Below are positions 1 to 11,536 of a stretch of DNA of 64,000 nt, in pieces (the stretch's first letter is position 1; the number at the start of each line of letters is the position of its first letter). A program made the position numbers and the translations under genes. Under the pieces are notes generated by a model. That model was not told where the DNA came from and made no database searches. It worked only from the letters and a program-made list of their open reading frames with translations. The DNA comes from Lenzites betulinus (Eukaryota; Basidiomycota; Agaricomycetes; Polyporales; Polyporaceae), in the NCBI GenBank assembly GCA_022264855.1, contig JABYQU010000030.1, positions 248,001 through 312,000 on the forward strand, in the 5' to 3' direction.

Positions 1-2319
1 TTCTTTAGTCCTCGAAACCGGTTTGGCACAAGTAAGTAGTCTAGAACCGGAGTTCTCACATAGTCACTACGATACGTCTGAGTTCGCTTCTTACTGTTGA
101 CGGCCAATTGTGAGTCTGCGCTGTCGAACCCGCGTGCGGGAGGGCCCGCCACCCCGCCCTGCGGGGTGGCGGGCCCTCCAAAATTTATAAAGCAATTACA
201 CTGGTAAAGAAAGCAAAATTCCGTGCCAAAGGCACGGGTATCTTCTAGTCATAGGTACGATATCATAGGTGCGTACCGGGAAGAGACCCACATCGTCGAA
301 GTTGAGTCCGGGTAGGGGTGAGTACTGCTGAGCGCTGAAGCTGAAGCTAGAAGTGCCAGGTCTGAGAGGGTCTGAGCAGGTCCGGGGCGCGGCGGGTGTT
401 GTCGAGGGTGGTTTGTGCCACACCGTTGAAACTTGACAATGACACGTCGCACTCGGCTCGAAATGTGACAGTACCAAACATCATCCGAAACCGGGGTCCC
501 TGCTGCACGTACCAGGTGTAGGTCAGTGACCCCGGCCTGGGACATAACATCCTGGATGCAAGGCACACGATGAACGAATTCCCACCCGGGTCAGGACTCA
601 CCTACAAACAGCACCCCAAGTACTGACTGTATGGAACGCCGTACGTACCTCGACATATGGTGAGTTGTTGGATTGGTGATGATGATGTACGTGCACAGCT
701 CACGACGAACAGACGCCCCGCAGCGCTGCCGGCGCCAACACAAAATCATTGTGGCGCTCGAGGTACGGTAGCGGAGCCCAAAGAGGCACCGGACGTCGGC
801 GCACGCGCAGCCCGCGCCGCTACGTATACCCGCCGAGCACGTTCTGTGGGGGCGGAGCCCGCCACGCGCGGGGGAGGGTGCGGGAGAACATGCCGGTGCC
901 TGCTGGGGCCCGGGGCTTGCGCCTGGCGTCGGGAGTTCTGTTGCGCGCTGGGCGTGTGGGATAGGGTCATTGAAGAGCACGGCGCCAAGCGGGCGCGCGT
1001 TGGCGGCGGGGCGGGCGTCGGGAACGCAGCTGGGGAGACTCCGGACTGGACAGCATGCAGGACCGGGTGGCCATCTTCCAGTGTCAGAGGACGGGAGTGC
1101 GTCCAGACGGAGCCCGCCCTGTCTGGCCGCTGCTTCCATATGCGGAAGGGCGGCAGAAGGAGCAAGATTCTGAGAGATGCACTGCGCTGAAGCAGATTGA
1201 GCTGGCTACATCGCGTGATGCTGTTGCGTGAACACAGGATGGGCGGCGAGACCCCGAGAACGTTGTCCGAGAGGTGACACCGTGCAGACGAACGGCGCAA
1301 GCATGCAGTGGCTCAATTGCCCGGAGCGTACGGTTTCAAAAGATACACGATCAGCGGGATCCAGTAACTGAGTAAGTCAGACTGCTGCGGCCGGGAAGAC
1401 GCCCGATGCATGTTGCAGCGACGTTGGCGAGACCGAGGGCGCCGGGAAGACCGCGGTGGTTGCATGGAGATGCTTGAAGCATTCAGTGCACGTACGGCAG
1501 GCGACGCAGCACGGGAAAGTGCATGGGACCAGTGAGGAACGGAGCGGAGACTCAGAGATGGGTGCGGGAGGCGGGGGAGCCACGTTCTTGGGCACCGCCT
1601 CGGGTTTCCAAGCTAGATCTGAGGGTGTTTCCGGTGATGTGAGGTGATGAGGCTGCGGAAGTGCGTCTACGCTGGGCCAGCGACGCAGAGACGGCGGTCG
1701 CGGCAGCGTGTCGCGGACAGCTTGGACACGAAGAGAATGCTTGGCGGACAAACAAGCCTTGCGCCGTCGGGGATCGGGCCTGCGAGATCTCGATCTGCAC
1801 GGCTCGACTATCTGACATACCCAATCTGGCAAGACCGGCGTCTTAATCGGGACCGACTGCATTTTGCACGCGATCGACGCACCCGATCGGGCGAGACATG
1901 GCCTGCTCTCTTCCATGCCGCATGCGACCCCCGCCTTCTGTCGATACCTGCTGGGGAGGAGAGCGGGAGGACAGGCGGGGACGACGGCCGGGCGACGCAC
2001 AGGGAGAAGGAGAAGGGCGGAGGCGCGCGAGGGGCAGGGCGAAAATAGACGGGGTTACGGGGTCTTGACGTCATGGGCAGGGGAAAGCACGGGCGAGGAA
2101 ATCGCTGGAATGTGACGGCGCTCAAGGGAAATCGTTAACTCGCGCACCGTCCCTCTCTGGACCCCTCTCCTCCTCATCATGACGCGCGGGCCTGGCCAAT
2201 CCGAATATTTCCCTGCCCATCGACGCCACACCCATCCTTCTTCCACACCCTCCCCATCGTCCTCCCTGCCCCGCCCCCCTCCTCCCCGCCCGCTGCCTGG
2301 TCCCCTCCCCGCCACCACC
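1..2319. other. Gene-poor left end
   Basis: I find no reading frame here that I can tie to a family or extend through consistent splice phases. Short frames exist on both strands, for example a minus-strand stretch around 250-600 and GC-rich frames at 650-2100, but they overlap one another and show no conserved motif. The minus-strand stretch could be the 3' end of a spliced gene, though nothing confirms it. The last 150 bases before position 2320 are pyrimidine-rich, as is common in the 5' leader of basidiomycete genes, and probably belong to the promoter and leader of the next gene. Confidence 0.5.
139..179. repeat. Perfect 19-bp inverted repeat with 3-nt loop
   Basis: The left arm at 139-157 is the exact reverse complement of the right arm at 161-179, separated by the three bases CCT. 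The arms are about 80% GC and would form a very stable hairpin in RNA or single-stranded DNA. No flanking target-site duplication or transposase frame was seen, so its origin (terminator-like hairpin, transposon end, chance duplication) is open. Confidence 0.9.
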
Positions 2320-5109
2320 ATGCTCGCCCCGTCCCCGCTCTCCGCCTCCTCGACCTCGCCCACACCGCCCCCCACCATCAACTCTCCAGACATCCACCCC
2401 GACCAGCGCCGCCTCTCCAAGCTCTCCTACGACTCCTCCCCCTCCCAGTTCACCTCCTCCGCGCATCTCCTCCAAGACCGCTCGTTATCTGGCTTTCCCT
2501 CGCTCTCTCATCGCTTCACCGCTTTCTCCAGCAGTCCCTCAATATCAGCCGCCTCAGACTCTCCTTACCTAGGCCCTAGTCGCCCATTATCCTTAGGCGA
2601 CGAGGTACGTCCCGTTCCCACTCACGTTTCTGCCCCCGCCTCATGCCCGCCACACACAGTACACGCTCTCCCCAGACCCGCAAAAGTGGGGCGCAGACCT
2701 CTCGCTCGACTACAAGGAGGAAGACGATGACCTGCACATGCCCGAGCCTGTCGTCTACCCGAAGGGCAAGGGCAAATGGATCGAGCACGACGGCCGTGTG
2801 TTCTCATGGCGCGGGGTCACTAACCTCGGCGCGCTCCTCCTCCTCATTGCAGGCATCCTTACCCTATTGTGAGTCTTCCTCTCCCTCTCCGCCACCTTCG
2901 CGTCTATCTCGGTACGGCGCTGCTGCGCATCGAATTCGCTTGCGCCTCGTCGAAGTGCGATATCCGGAGGGCCCCCGGTATCAGTCTCGCGACCTTCCGG
3001 CTGTGCGCACCCTTGTTCCCTGGCCGGCGAGCACATCCCGCGCCGCCCTCTGTACGCCCGCGCGTACGTAGAACGGAGCCATGGACGCCCGAAACCGAAC
3101 CAAGTTACGTTGGACAGACGTGATACCTAGTGGAATCACGCCTGTGCAGATGGCACATGGTCTCGGCCCAGAGTCTATCCGCTGCGCCCCGGTGTTCAGC
3201 GTGACAGGTGAAGAGACCAGGCACGTCCGTTACGGCTTACTCCATTCTACTGCGTCCCATGCATCTGCTCGTTGCCGTACCCGACTGTATGCGATGGAAC
3301 TGACAAGCAAATTATAGCGCCGGGTATCCCATGATCACCGCTCTCACTGAGAGACCTCTCAGCACGCTGGGAGCGTTCAATCTTGGTGGCGTCAATGCGT
3401 CGGGCCAGGTCAGTAGACCCCAGCCACCTTGCAGTGGAGCAACTTCTCAACATAGTCCTAAACATAGGTGCCGGATATTCCTGGACACCGTGCGCTAATT
3501 GACGTCGATACTCCCAAGGACGCGTACACGAAGCAGGCGTGGTACGCGGGCGAGACGTTCGAGCTCGTGTTCTCAGACGAATTCAACCACGACGGCCGGA
3601 CGTTCTACCCCGGCGACGATCCATATTGGGAGGCAGTTGATCTGCACTATTGGGCGACGAACAACCTGGAGTGGTATGACCCGGAGGCGATCACCACCCA
3701 AAATGGTAGCCTGGTCATCACATTGGAACGGAAGGAGACGCATAATCTGCACTTCCAAGGCGGTATGGATGTCTCGTATGGCACCGTGGAAGCGACGAAG
3801 CTGATGATCGGTTGCCAGGGATGATCACCTCCTGGAACAAGTTCTGCTTCACGGGCGGATACATCGAGGCAAACGTATCCCTTCCGGGTGTGAACAACAT
3901 CGTCGGTTTATGGCCTGCCATCTGGACAATGGGCAACCTAGGCCGTGCTGGGTATGGCGCGTCTCTGGAGGGGATGGTGCGTGAACTCACCCGATAAATC
4001 ACTGATCGTGGACGCTGACCGCCTTTATTCCGCCTTGTCTTTCTGAAACTCTGTCTTCGCGCTTACAGTGGCCATATACGTATGACACATGCGACATCGG
4101 CACGGTCAAGAACCAGACCATCAACGGGCAACCCGAGGCAGCCACTGTTGGTGGTGATACAGGCCACGACGGCATCCTGTCCTTCCTACCCGGGCAGAAG
4201 CTGTCACGCTGTACGTGTCCAGGCGAAGCTCACCCGGGTCCCAAACACAGCGACGGGAGCTTCGTAGGCCGGGCCGCCCCGGAAATCGACATGTTTGAGG
4301 CACAGATCACCGGTACCCCGCTAGTGGCCCAGGTCTCGCAGAGTGCACAGTGGGCGGTAAGTATGCGCTGTGTGTGTTCGCAGTCCATTGAGCTCACGCA
4401 ATGTTTGCAGCCGTTCAACCACGAGTACATCTGGCTGAACGCGACGAACGCGCTCATCACGGATCCCACCATCTCTGAGCTGAACTCGTTCACGGGCAGT
4501 GTGACGCAGCAGGCGACGTCGGTCGTGACGGAGACGGACCAGAACTGCTACGAGTACGACGCGGGGTGCTTCTCCATCTACGGGTTCGAGTACAAGCCTG
4601 GATTCGAGGATGGGGTATGTTGTCTATGGCTGCGTATGCTCAGTGAAGATCATGGCTGACCGTTACGCTCGCAGTACATCACCTGGATATCAAACAACAA
4701 GATCTCGTGGACGCTGCTGGGTCCCGGAATGGGACCCGACGACAGCGTACAGATATCCGAGCGCCCGGTCCCTCCAGAACCCATGGTGAGCTCCCCATCC
4801 TCCCTCGTCTGTGCCCGCACGCTGACCCCACCCGCGCCGGCGCAGTACGTGATCATGAACCTGGGCATGTCGTACAACTTCGGGGCCGTCGACCTCGACC
4901 ACCTGCCGTTCCCGGTGCACATGCACGTGGACTACATCCGCGTGTACCAGTCGTCGGGCGCGGTGAACATCGGGTGCAGCCCGCCGGACTACCCCACGCA
5001 GGAGTACATCGACGAGTTCCTCGAGGCGTACTCGAACCCGAATCTCACGACGTGGAGCGGGGACTACCAGCAGGCGTGGCCGAAGAACAGCTTTTTGGAA
5101 GAGTGCTGA
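2320..5109 (+). CDS. KRE6: KRE6/SKN1-type beta-glucan synthesis-associated protein (GH16 fold)
   Basis: Nine exons: 2320-2604, 2660-2868, 3318-3408, 3468-3762, 3819-3976, 4069-4356, 4411-4614, 4675-4785 and 4846-5109, giving about 634 residues with all phases closing. The family consists of type II membrane proteins of the secretory pathway needed for cell-wall beta-1,6-glucan. Seen here: a Ser/Pro-rich cytosolic N-terminus, one hydrophobic segment (NLGALLLLIAGILTLL, about 147-165), then a GH16-like lumenal domain. The GH16 signature EIDMFE lies at about 418-423, so the two catalytic-type Glu and the Asp are kept. Other recognisable blocks are FSDEFNHDGRTF, SWNKFCFTGGYIEA, LWPAIWTMGNLGRAGYG and MHVDYIRVYQ. 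The start at 2320 has a good CACCATG context; an in-frame ATG at 2179 would add 47 Pro-rich residues and cannot be excluded. Family assignment is strong; the exact enzymatic role of KRE6 proteins is debated in the literature. Confidence 0.93.
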
Positions 5110-6724
5110 TGCGCCTCCCGGCGGCGGCTGGCGGGTCTGCGCTGGCCCCGAGCCGTCCCATCGCTTTGCTTGTTGCTCTCGTTCTGACGCGGGGCCGCGG
5201 TCCCCGATACTAGAGCGCGTCTGCGCGCGTGCGCACAAGACGCTAATGCACCCTGCCTGTACCTGTAAACATACCCCACCCGCATCCCCCACTGTCGCTC
5301 GTTCTCCGCCCCATCCCCATACACATCCGCATCCGCATCTATACCGCCTCGCCACGCACTCCACCATCAACGTCCAACGCTCGAGGCCTCGAGCCCCTCT
5401 GCGTCCGCTTCCGACATGAGACATTGGAATTTGGATTAATGGACTTGGACACTTCACTCGCCCGCCCGCGCCGCCCTGTGGCTCTGGCGCGCACGATGTA
5501 CCGCCGTACGTCCGTCGGCGCCCGCGCCACGCCTACGCCGCGCATCCCCCTGCCGCAGAACCTTCGCCGCGGAACCCGCACAATCGACCCTGGCGATGCT
5601 GGCATTTTGTCGGCAGTGACAACCTAGGAGCGGGGCCTCCTGGCACCGCGCCCTTCCGCGCCTCCGAGGTTCGCTCGCGCCCGCTTCCATCCTCCCTCCC
5701 TCCCTTTCAATCCCTCTCCTTCGCGACGATCCGGTACCGGTCGCGCGGCGGATCGTCTGCGCTGCTGCGCGCCCTCTTCTTGGGCTGCGGTGTGCGGCGT
5801 GCGGGCTTCCCCTCCTCCGGCGCCGCCAACCCGCTGTTTTCTCTTCCGTAGAGTGAGCAGGGAGCAGTGGGCAGTATACCGTACTCTGCCGGACGCTTCC
5901 GTAGCACGCTCTCGCTCCGCTCGAACGTACGGACACGGACACGACGTATCACGACTGGTTCTGGACTCTGTGCTCGCTATCGCGCTCTGCATCCCGCATA
6001 CGCAGACGATAAACACACGCGCGTTTCGCGCCCCTCGTCTCTCGTTTCGCTCTCGCTTTGGGTTATATCTATTCTTATGGCTGGGTGCATGGGGTTTGGT
6101 CGCAGTCAACATTATGGTTACGGTTAGAGCCCGGATTCGCGGCGCAGCGGGTCGTGTGGTTTGCGGTCGTGCGGTCGCCCGGACTCGGACGCGTTGTGGG
6201 GCGCGGTCCGGGATCGTGGCAGTTGGTGTAGCTTACTCGATGCCTGCGCAACGGGCCAGCTGGGTGTTGGGACGCGTCCGGGGCGCGTGGGGTACGCACG
6301 AGGATCGTGCGACGGACCGTCGTGCTCGGCGGACCCGGAGATGCAGTCCTGCAGACGTGGGCGCGCGAGGCACGCGACAAGTACTGCTTCCCAGAAGTAG
6401 AAAGTATTATTATAATTATATACCGGACTCGTCTCGTTCTCTACTGCAATTGAAAGCAAGCATTCACGCCAACTCCACACGAATGCAGAGCAGTTGGAAA
6501 CACGTACACGATGTCTGAGCATATGTTCTGCGCGTGCCTGGCGTGCACACACGGGCTTCGCGCAGCCTACATCCGACCCCACACACGCGTGCCCGGGCCC
6601 CACCTCCACGCCCCGCCGGGCCTGAAGGCTGACGGTGTCCCTGAGGCCCGCGGCCTGAGCTAAATGCCTGAGAGCTTGAAACCGCACCTGAGCCTCGAAT
6701 CCGGGCGCACCGGCCAGCACACGC
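5110..6724. other. Intergenic, 1.6 kb
   Basis: Lies between the 3' end of the KRE6-like gene and the 3' end of PEX14, so it joins two convergent genes and needs no promoter. The open frames here (for example on the plus strand at 5790-6518) are Arg/Ala-rich, mutually overlapping and carry no family motif. I see nothing I would annotate. Confidence 0.5.
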
Positions 6725-8121
6725 TCACGCAGCGCCGACAGACGTCGCGGACGCCACGCGCGGCATGAACGAGCGGCGGTTCAGCACGAGGCCCTTGAGC
6801 GCGCGGATCTCGCGCCGCACCTCCTCCTCCGCGGGCGCGAGCGGGACGGCGAGCCCGAGGCCGCGCCCCACGGCGGTGGGCGCGGCGTATGTCTGCGCGG
6901 CGATGTAGCCGGTGAGGTCGGAGAGCGCCTGGAAGGTGTGCTGGAACTTCGGCTGTGCGGGCGTGGAGGAGGGTGTGGGTGTGGGTGGGGGGAGCGCGGA
7001 GGACAGGGCGGAGAGGGAGGTGAGGAGGGGCGGGGGCGGGGAGGGTGTGGGTGCGGTGTATGTCCAGATGGTGGAGGAGGAGGGGGGTGTGGGGAGGGGG
7101 GGCGCGGCGCTGGCGGGTGCGGGGGAGGGGGCGCGGGCTGGAATATGGGCGTGCTCGTGAGTGTTTGCCAGAGCGTGTCCTGTTGGAGGTATTGTCGGTT
7201 AGCGAATGCGGACAGAGGGTTGGGTTAGGTTGGCGGTACGTACCTCGAAGCTCGCGTCCGCCTGGGCGATCCACGGGAACTTCTCTTCGAGCAGGCGGAA
7301 GAGCTCCGCGGAGGTCGCCTTTTGGGTGCCTTTCGCGCACTCCTGGATGGCGCAGCGGAGGAGGGTGATGGGCGGGATGTCGGTCTCTTCTTTGCTTGCG
7401 TCCGCTAGCTGGGAGAGACAGCGGCACGCTTTGTATTTCGTGGGCTCGCGAAACTGCTCGGGCTGGGGGAGGACGGCGAAGGTGCCGCGCTGGGTGTCCT
7501 TCAGGTCCCCGAGCGAGTGCGTGAGGCGCTCGAGGAGCGCCTTGTGATGTGTGCGGAGGGAGAGGCGGGCCTGGTATGTTTGCGCAATCCTGGGGTATAT
7601 AAACCGCTAGAATGGGTACGGCATGGGTGAAGGTGATAGTGCAGCGCTTGGTGAGCGGCTTACGAAGTATGCGAGGAGCAAGGCGGCGGATCCTCCCGCT
7701 ATCCATGAGAATACGCGGAAGACGTTCAGCAGTAGGTATGGCAGTCGCGATGGAGGTGGTTGGGGGTATGTCTTGGCAGGAAGCAGTGGCGGGGGCGCAG
7801 GCTTCAAGCAGCAAGGAGTTCAGTGTCATAGTTTGGAAGCGGAGGTAGCGTGATATCTGGAAGACATACCACCTCATGCAGTAGGCCCTCAATCTCGCCT
7901 TCAGTCAGCCCTTTCTCCACCAGGAACCGCCGCTTTGAGATCAAATCCTCGTGCCGCACTTGTGGAGAGCTCAGGAATGCTCGTGCGCGCTCCAGGAGGT
8001 CTGTACGGTCCTCGGGCGTTGGTGGTACTGGAGCTTGCGGAGGAGGGAGTTCTGGCGCTGTCTCCGCGCCTGACTGAGAATCTTGGGGTTGTGTCTCTGC
8101 GGTATTTCCCTCATCTGCCAT
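6725..8121 (-). CDS. PEX14: Peroxin 14 (peroxisomal docking protein)
   Basis: Minus-strand exons: 8121-7870, 7801-7664, 7606-7244 and a last exon ending in TGA at 6725. PEX14 is the peroxisomal membrane docking factor for the import receptors PEX5 and PEX7. The N-terminal PEX14 domain is clear: ERARAFLSSPQVR, then FLVEKGLTEGEIEGLLHEV (about 40-84), the three-helix fold that binds WxxxF/Y motifs. Exon 2 holds PPPLLPAKTYPQPPPSRLPY and a membrane segment (VFSWIAGGSAALLLAYF). Exon 3 is helical and exon 4 is a Pro-rich low-complexity tail. The last splice is uncertain: the consensus donor after 7244 joined to the best acceptor (exon from 7179) breaks frame, while using the acceptor before 7153, or a donor at 7240, keeps it; the first choice gives about 393 residues. 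Start chosen at MADEG; an in-frame ATG at 8202 lies upstream. Confidence 0.9.
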
Positions 8122-8500
8122 GTTGTTGGAGGTGGTTCGAGGTAAAAATGTACGAGACGGAGGTGGTGGCAGGAGTGCGGACTTGAATGCGGGGTACGGC
8201 AACGTAGCCGGAGCCGGCGCCAGTCCGAGAATCCCGGAGATCGCTCAAGCCTGTCAAAGACCACCATGAGCCGCCGCTCACAGAACGGCGTGCACACGGC
8301 ATGCTATTTAGCATGCAACACGATGCGACGAGACTGTTCGGCGGTATTTGTATCTTCAGTGTTTCGTGCCACCTACTATCCCTTATGGCGTTAACTGCTC
8401 CATTTCAATATCCCTGGACCAAGACCGATAAAGTCCAAGGAGTGGCCGCAGACGTACAACATCATTGCGCGGTTCCCTTCCTTTGCCCCCGACAACAGCC
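8122..8500. promoter_or_regulatory. Divergent promoter region, PEX14 / M28B peptidase copy 1
   Basis: A 379-bp spacer between two outward-facing start codons, so both promoters must lie here or overlap the leaders. No TATA box at a convincing distance was seen. The assignment is by position only. Confidence 0.4.
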
Positions 8501-11500
8501 ATGTCGGACGACCGTAGAGAGAAGGACGATGGTCCATCTCTTCCCGAGGTGCGGGATGAACAGTGGACTTCCAGGAAATCCTTATGGCGAACCCTCAAAG
8601 TAGCAGCCGCTTGTGCTGCGGTTTATACGCTCACCGCAGGTCGCGCACGGAGCCCCGGTCATTCGGAGGAGCTATGGCCCACGAAAGCGTTCAGCCCCCA
8701 TACGAAAGGACTTCGTTCGCAGGAGGCAATAGAGAAGCTGTTCCTGTACGTCCTCCCAATTCCACTTACGCAACTTTAAATCCACTCACCGAAGTTGGAT
8801 GTTGTGTAGTTCTGTACCCAACGCAGAGAGCGCACGCGCAGTGTTGCGGAGCTATACAGCTCGCCCCCACATGGCAGGCTCTCCAGGAGACTTTGAAGCG
8901 GCCAAGGACCTGCTTCAACTGTTCTAGACGGAATTTGGCATCGCTCCCCCTTCCGACCCTCCGATCTTCACCGCAGGGTCGCCCCAGTCGCGTTCAGCGA
9001 CGCTCGGGATCGAATACCTCAACGGGCCTAACGCGTGGATTGACACATATTATCCGCTCATGAACACGCCCCTCGACCGCTCTCTAGCTATCTTGAACGA
9101 GGATAGAAGCACGTTGTGGGAAGCTCAACTGGAGGAGGAGCCCGACTCGCGTGACCCGGATGCCGAGAAGCACAAGGACGCCGTGCCGGCTTTTCATGGC
9201 TTCAGCGCGGACGGCGAAGTCGAGGGGCCCCTCATCTATGCGAACTACGGCTTGAAGGCGGACTATGACGCGGTCGTCGCTGCCGGGGGTAACTTCACGG
9301 GCAAGATCGTCCTTACGCGGTACGGCAGAAACTTTCGTGGACTCAAGGTGCGTTCAGTCTCGTTCATCTCCAAGCACCTCGGCTGATGTATAATAGATCA
9401 AAGCCGCAGAGGAGCTCGGGGCCATTGGGGTGCTCATGTACACCGACACTCGCGACGACGGTTTCGTCACGGTCGAGAACGGGTACGAGCCCTATCCCGC
9501 TGGTCCTGCGCGCAACCCGACATCGGTGCAGCGTGGAAGTGTCCAGTATCTCTCCTTCTATCCTGGAGATCCGAGTACGCCTGGGAGGCCTGCGTACCCG
9601 GACGCAGAGCGTACTGAGGGCGACAACATCCCGAAGATTCCCAGTTTGCCCATCTCGTGGGCCAATGCGCAGCTGTTGCTGAAGGAGATCTCGGGAAACG
9701 GTCGCATTGAGGACGCGTTTCGGCTTGACGGGAAAACGAGCAAGCGGGATGTCAAGCTGGTGAATCATGGTGCGTGATTAGTTCTCGGGGACCCGGGTGT
9801 GGAACATGCGGAGTGTCTGAACTGACGGACTCTCTTTGTAGTGGACTACAAGCTTACACCCATTTGGAACACGATGGCTGTGATCCCAGGACACATCCAC
9901 AATGAGACCGTGATTATTGGCAACCACCGTGATGGTACGTACAGCGCACATACACACTTGTCTCGGCCGGCACTCATATGGTGGCGAAGCATGGGTCCTG
10001 GGGGCCGCCGACCCCACGTCTGGCACTGTGTCGCTCCACGAGGTCGTGCGTGGGTTTGGCTTGTTGTTGAGGAACGGCTGGAAGCCCCTCCGGAACATCG
10101 TGTTCGCCAGCTGGGATGCTGAGGAGGTACGTTGTTCTATTTGATTGCGAGTGTAGTGATAGCTGACAATCTTCGCCGGAACTTCAGTACGGTCTCGTTG
10201 GTAGCACGGAGTGGGCAGAAGACTTCCCCGAGTGGATATCCCGGACCGCAGTAGCCTATGTCAACATTGGTAACGTTCGCAATCACTTTACATCTACATA
10301 GCTATTGCTCACTACCCTTTTCAACAGATGTGGCAGCCGCGGGATCACCCTGGGTGCCGACCGGGTCGCCATCCCTCGCTCACCTCATCCGGGACGCTGC
10401 GCTCGAGGTTCCTCACCCGACAACACCAGGCAAGACCCTGTGGGACGCTCAGCACGATGAAGGACCGTTCCGGGGGCCGGCGGATCACACCGCCATTAGT
10501 CAACGTGCGCCGCCGCTGGAAAACGCAGCGGACAACGCGAATATTGGCCCGCTTGGGTCCGGAAGCGACTTCACGGCCTTCCTGCAATACCTGGGTGTAA
10601 GACTTCGTTTCGTTCGCATACACGACACCCATTGATCACAAGAGCCTATAGGTTGCGAGCATGGATGAAAACTTCTTTCTGTCACCTACGGATGCGGTAT
10701 ACCATTATCACTCTGTATTTGACACGGGGACATGGTTGGAACGGTACGCTGATCCTAACTTCGAAAAACACGTAAGTCCAGGACCGTCCGAACGGAGACG
10801 GAAGTGATGTTTAATCTTCGTATAGGTCGCGGTCGCAAAGCACATCGGCCTGGTCTTGCTGCGGCTCCTAGACTCGACCATCGTTCCCCTGAACACCACA
10901 CATTACGCCCTACAGCTCAACAAGTACCTTCAAGGGTACGTATCCCTCGAGGTCTCGGCGCAGTCTGATTGACAACGTAAACCAGCGTGGAAGACACTGC
11001 GGCCTCTCTCGACGTGTCTGTCGACTTCAGCAGACTCCGCAGGTCAATCAGCCGTCTCATAACCGCCAGCGGCGTCCTCGATCACTACAAGACGAACGCG
11101 GAACGCACGCTCGACAGGGTGATGCGCATCCAGCCGTGCTACAGAACCTCCGGCCTGGCGTGCTGGCGGGAGAAGCTCGCAGAGGTGGTGCTCGGCTCGC
11201 CGAAACGGCGGCAGCTGTTCTGGGCGACTTGGCATGTGCGGCGGGTGAACGAGAAGCTCGTTCGATTCGAGCGTGGGTTCATCTCCGAGGAGGGCCTCGA
11301 GGGACGCGGGTGGCACAAGCACTTGGGCGTGGCACCTGGGAAGTGGCTTGGTGAGCGATTCTATCGGCAAGCTGTTAATAGGCGTGCTGACGGTTATGGG
11401 CGCAGGATATGGTGCTACGACATTCCCGGCAGTAACGGAAGCGTTGACGTTGGAGAAGAATGGGACACTAGCTGAGAAAGAGTCGCAGCGGTTAGCGGCG

Positions 11501-11536
11501 TTGCTGGATAAGTTGTCCGCGACGCTCTTGTCGTGA
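8501..11536 (+). pseudogene. M28B (glutamate carboxypeptidase II-like) peptidase, copy 1, with in-frame TAG
   Basis: Paralog of the next gene. Exons: 8501-8745, 8810-9347, 9397-9769, 9842-9934, 9990-10126, 10188-10269, 10328-10596, 10652-10771, 10826-10935, 10986-11350 and 11406-11536. All phases close over 821 codons, but codon 121 (8925-8927) is TAG where the paralog has CAG (both follow Leu-Phe). Downstream nothing is broken: the zinc-ligand blocks NHRDAWVLGAADPTSG, SWDAEEYGLVGSTEW, VNIDVAAAG and YHYHSVFD are present, as are the PA-domain and C-terminal dimerisation regions. Two introns (10270-10327 and 10936-10985) are absent from the paralog. The N-terminal anchor (about 28-46) is less hydrophobic than in copy 2. 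The TAG is one C-to-T change, so this may be a very young pseudogene, a segregating null allele, a base error, or a gene with readthrough. The family cleaves C-terminal acidic residues from peptides at the cell surface or in the endomembrane lumen; the fungal substrate is unknown. Confidence 0.85.
8925..8927 (+). other. Premature TAG codon in peptidase copy 1
   Basis: In frame with the exon starting at 8810, 38 codons after the first complete codon of that exon. The paralog reads CAG (Gln) at the equivalent place. Skipping it with an intron that ends at this TAG breaks the frame, so splicing does not rescue it. Confidence 0.88.

Noticed and set aside
6660..7892. 410-codon minus-strand frame overlapping PEX14
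   Set aside because: Partly follows PEX14 exons in the wrong frame and reads through its introns; the conserved PEX14 residues lie in the other frame.
8746..8927. Intron ending at the TAG that could remove the stop in peptidase copy 1
   Set aside because: The TTCTAG looks like an acceptor, but using it shifts the frame and deletes a conserved block present in the paralog.
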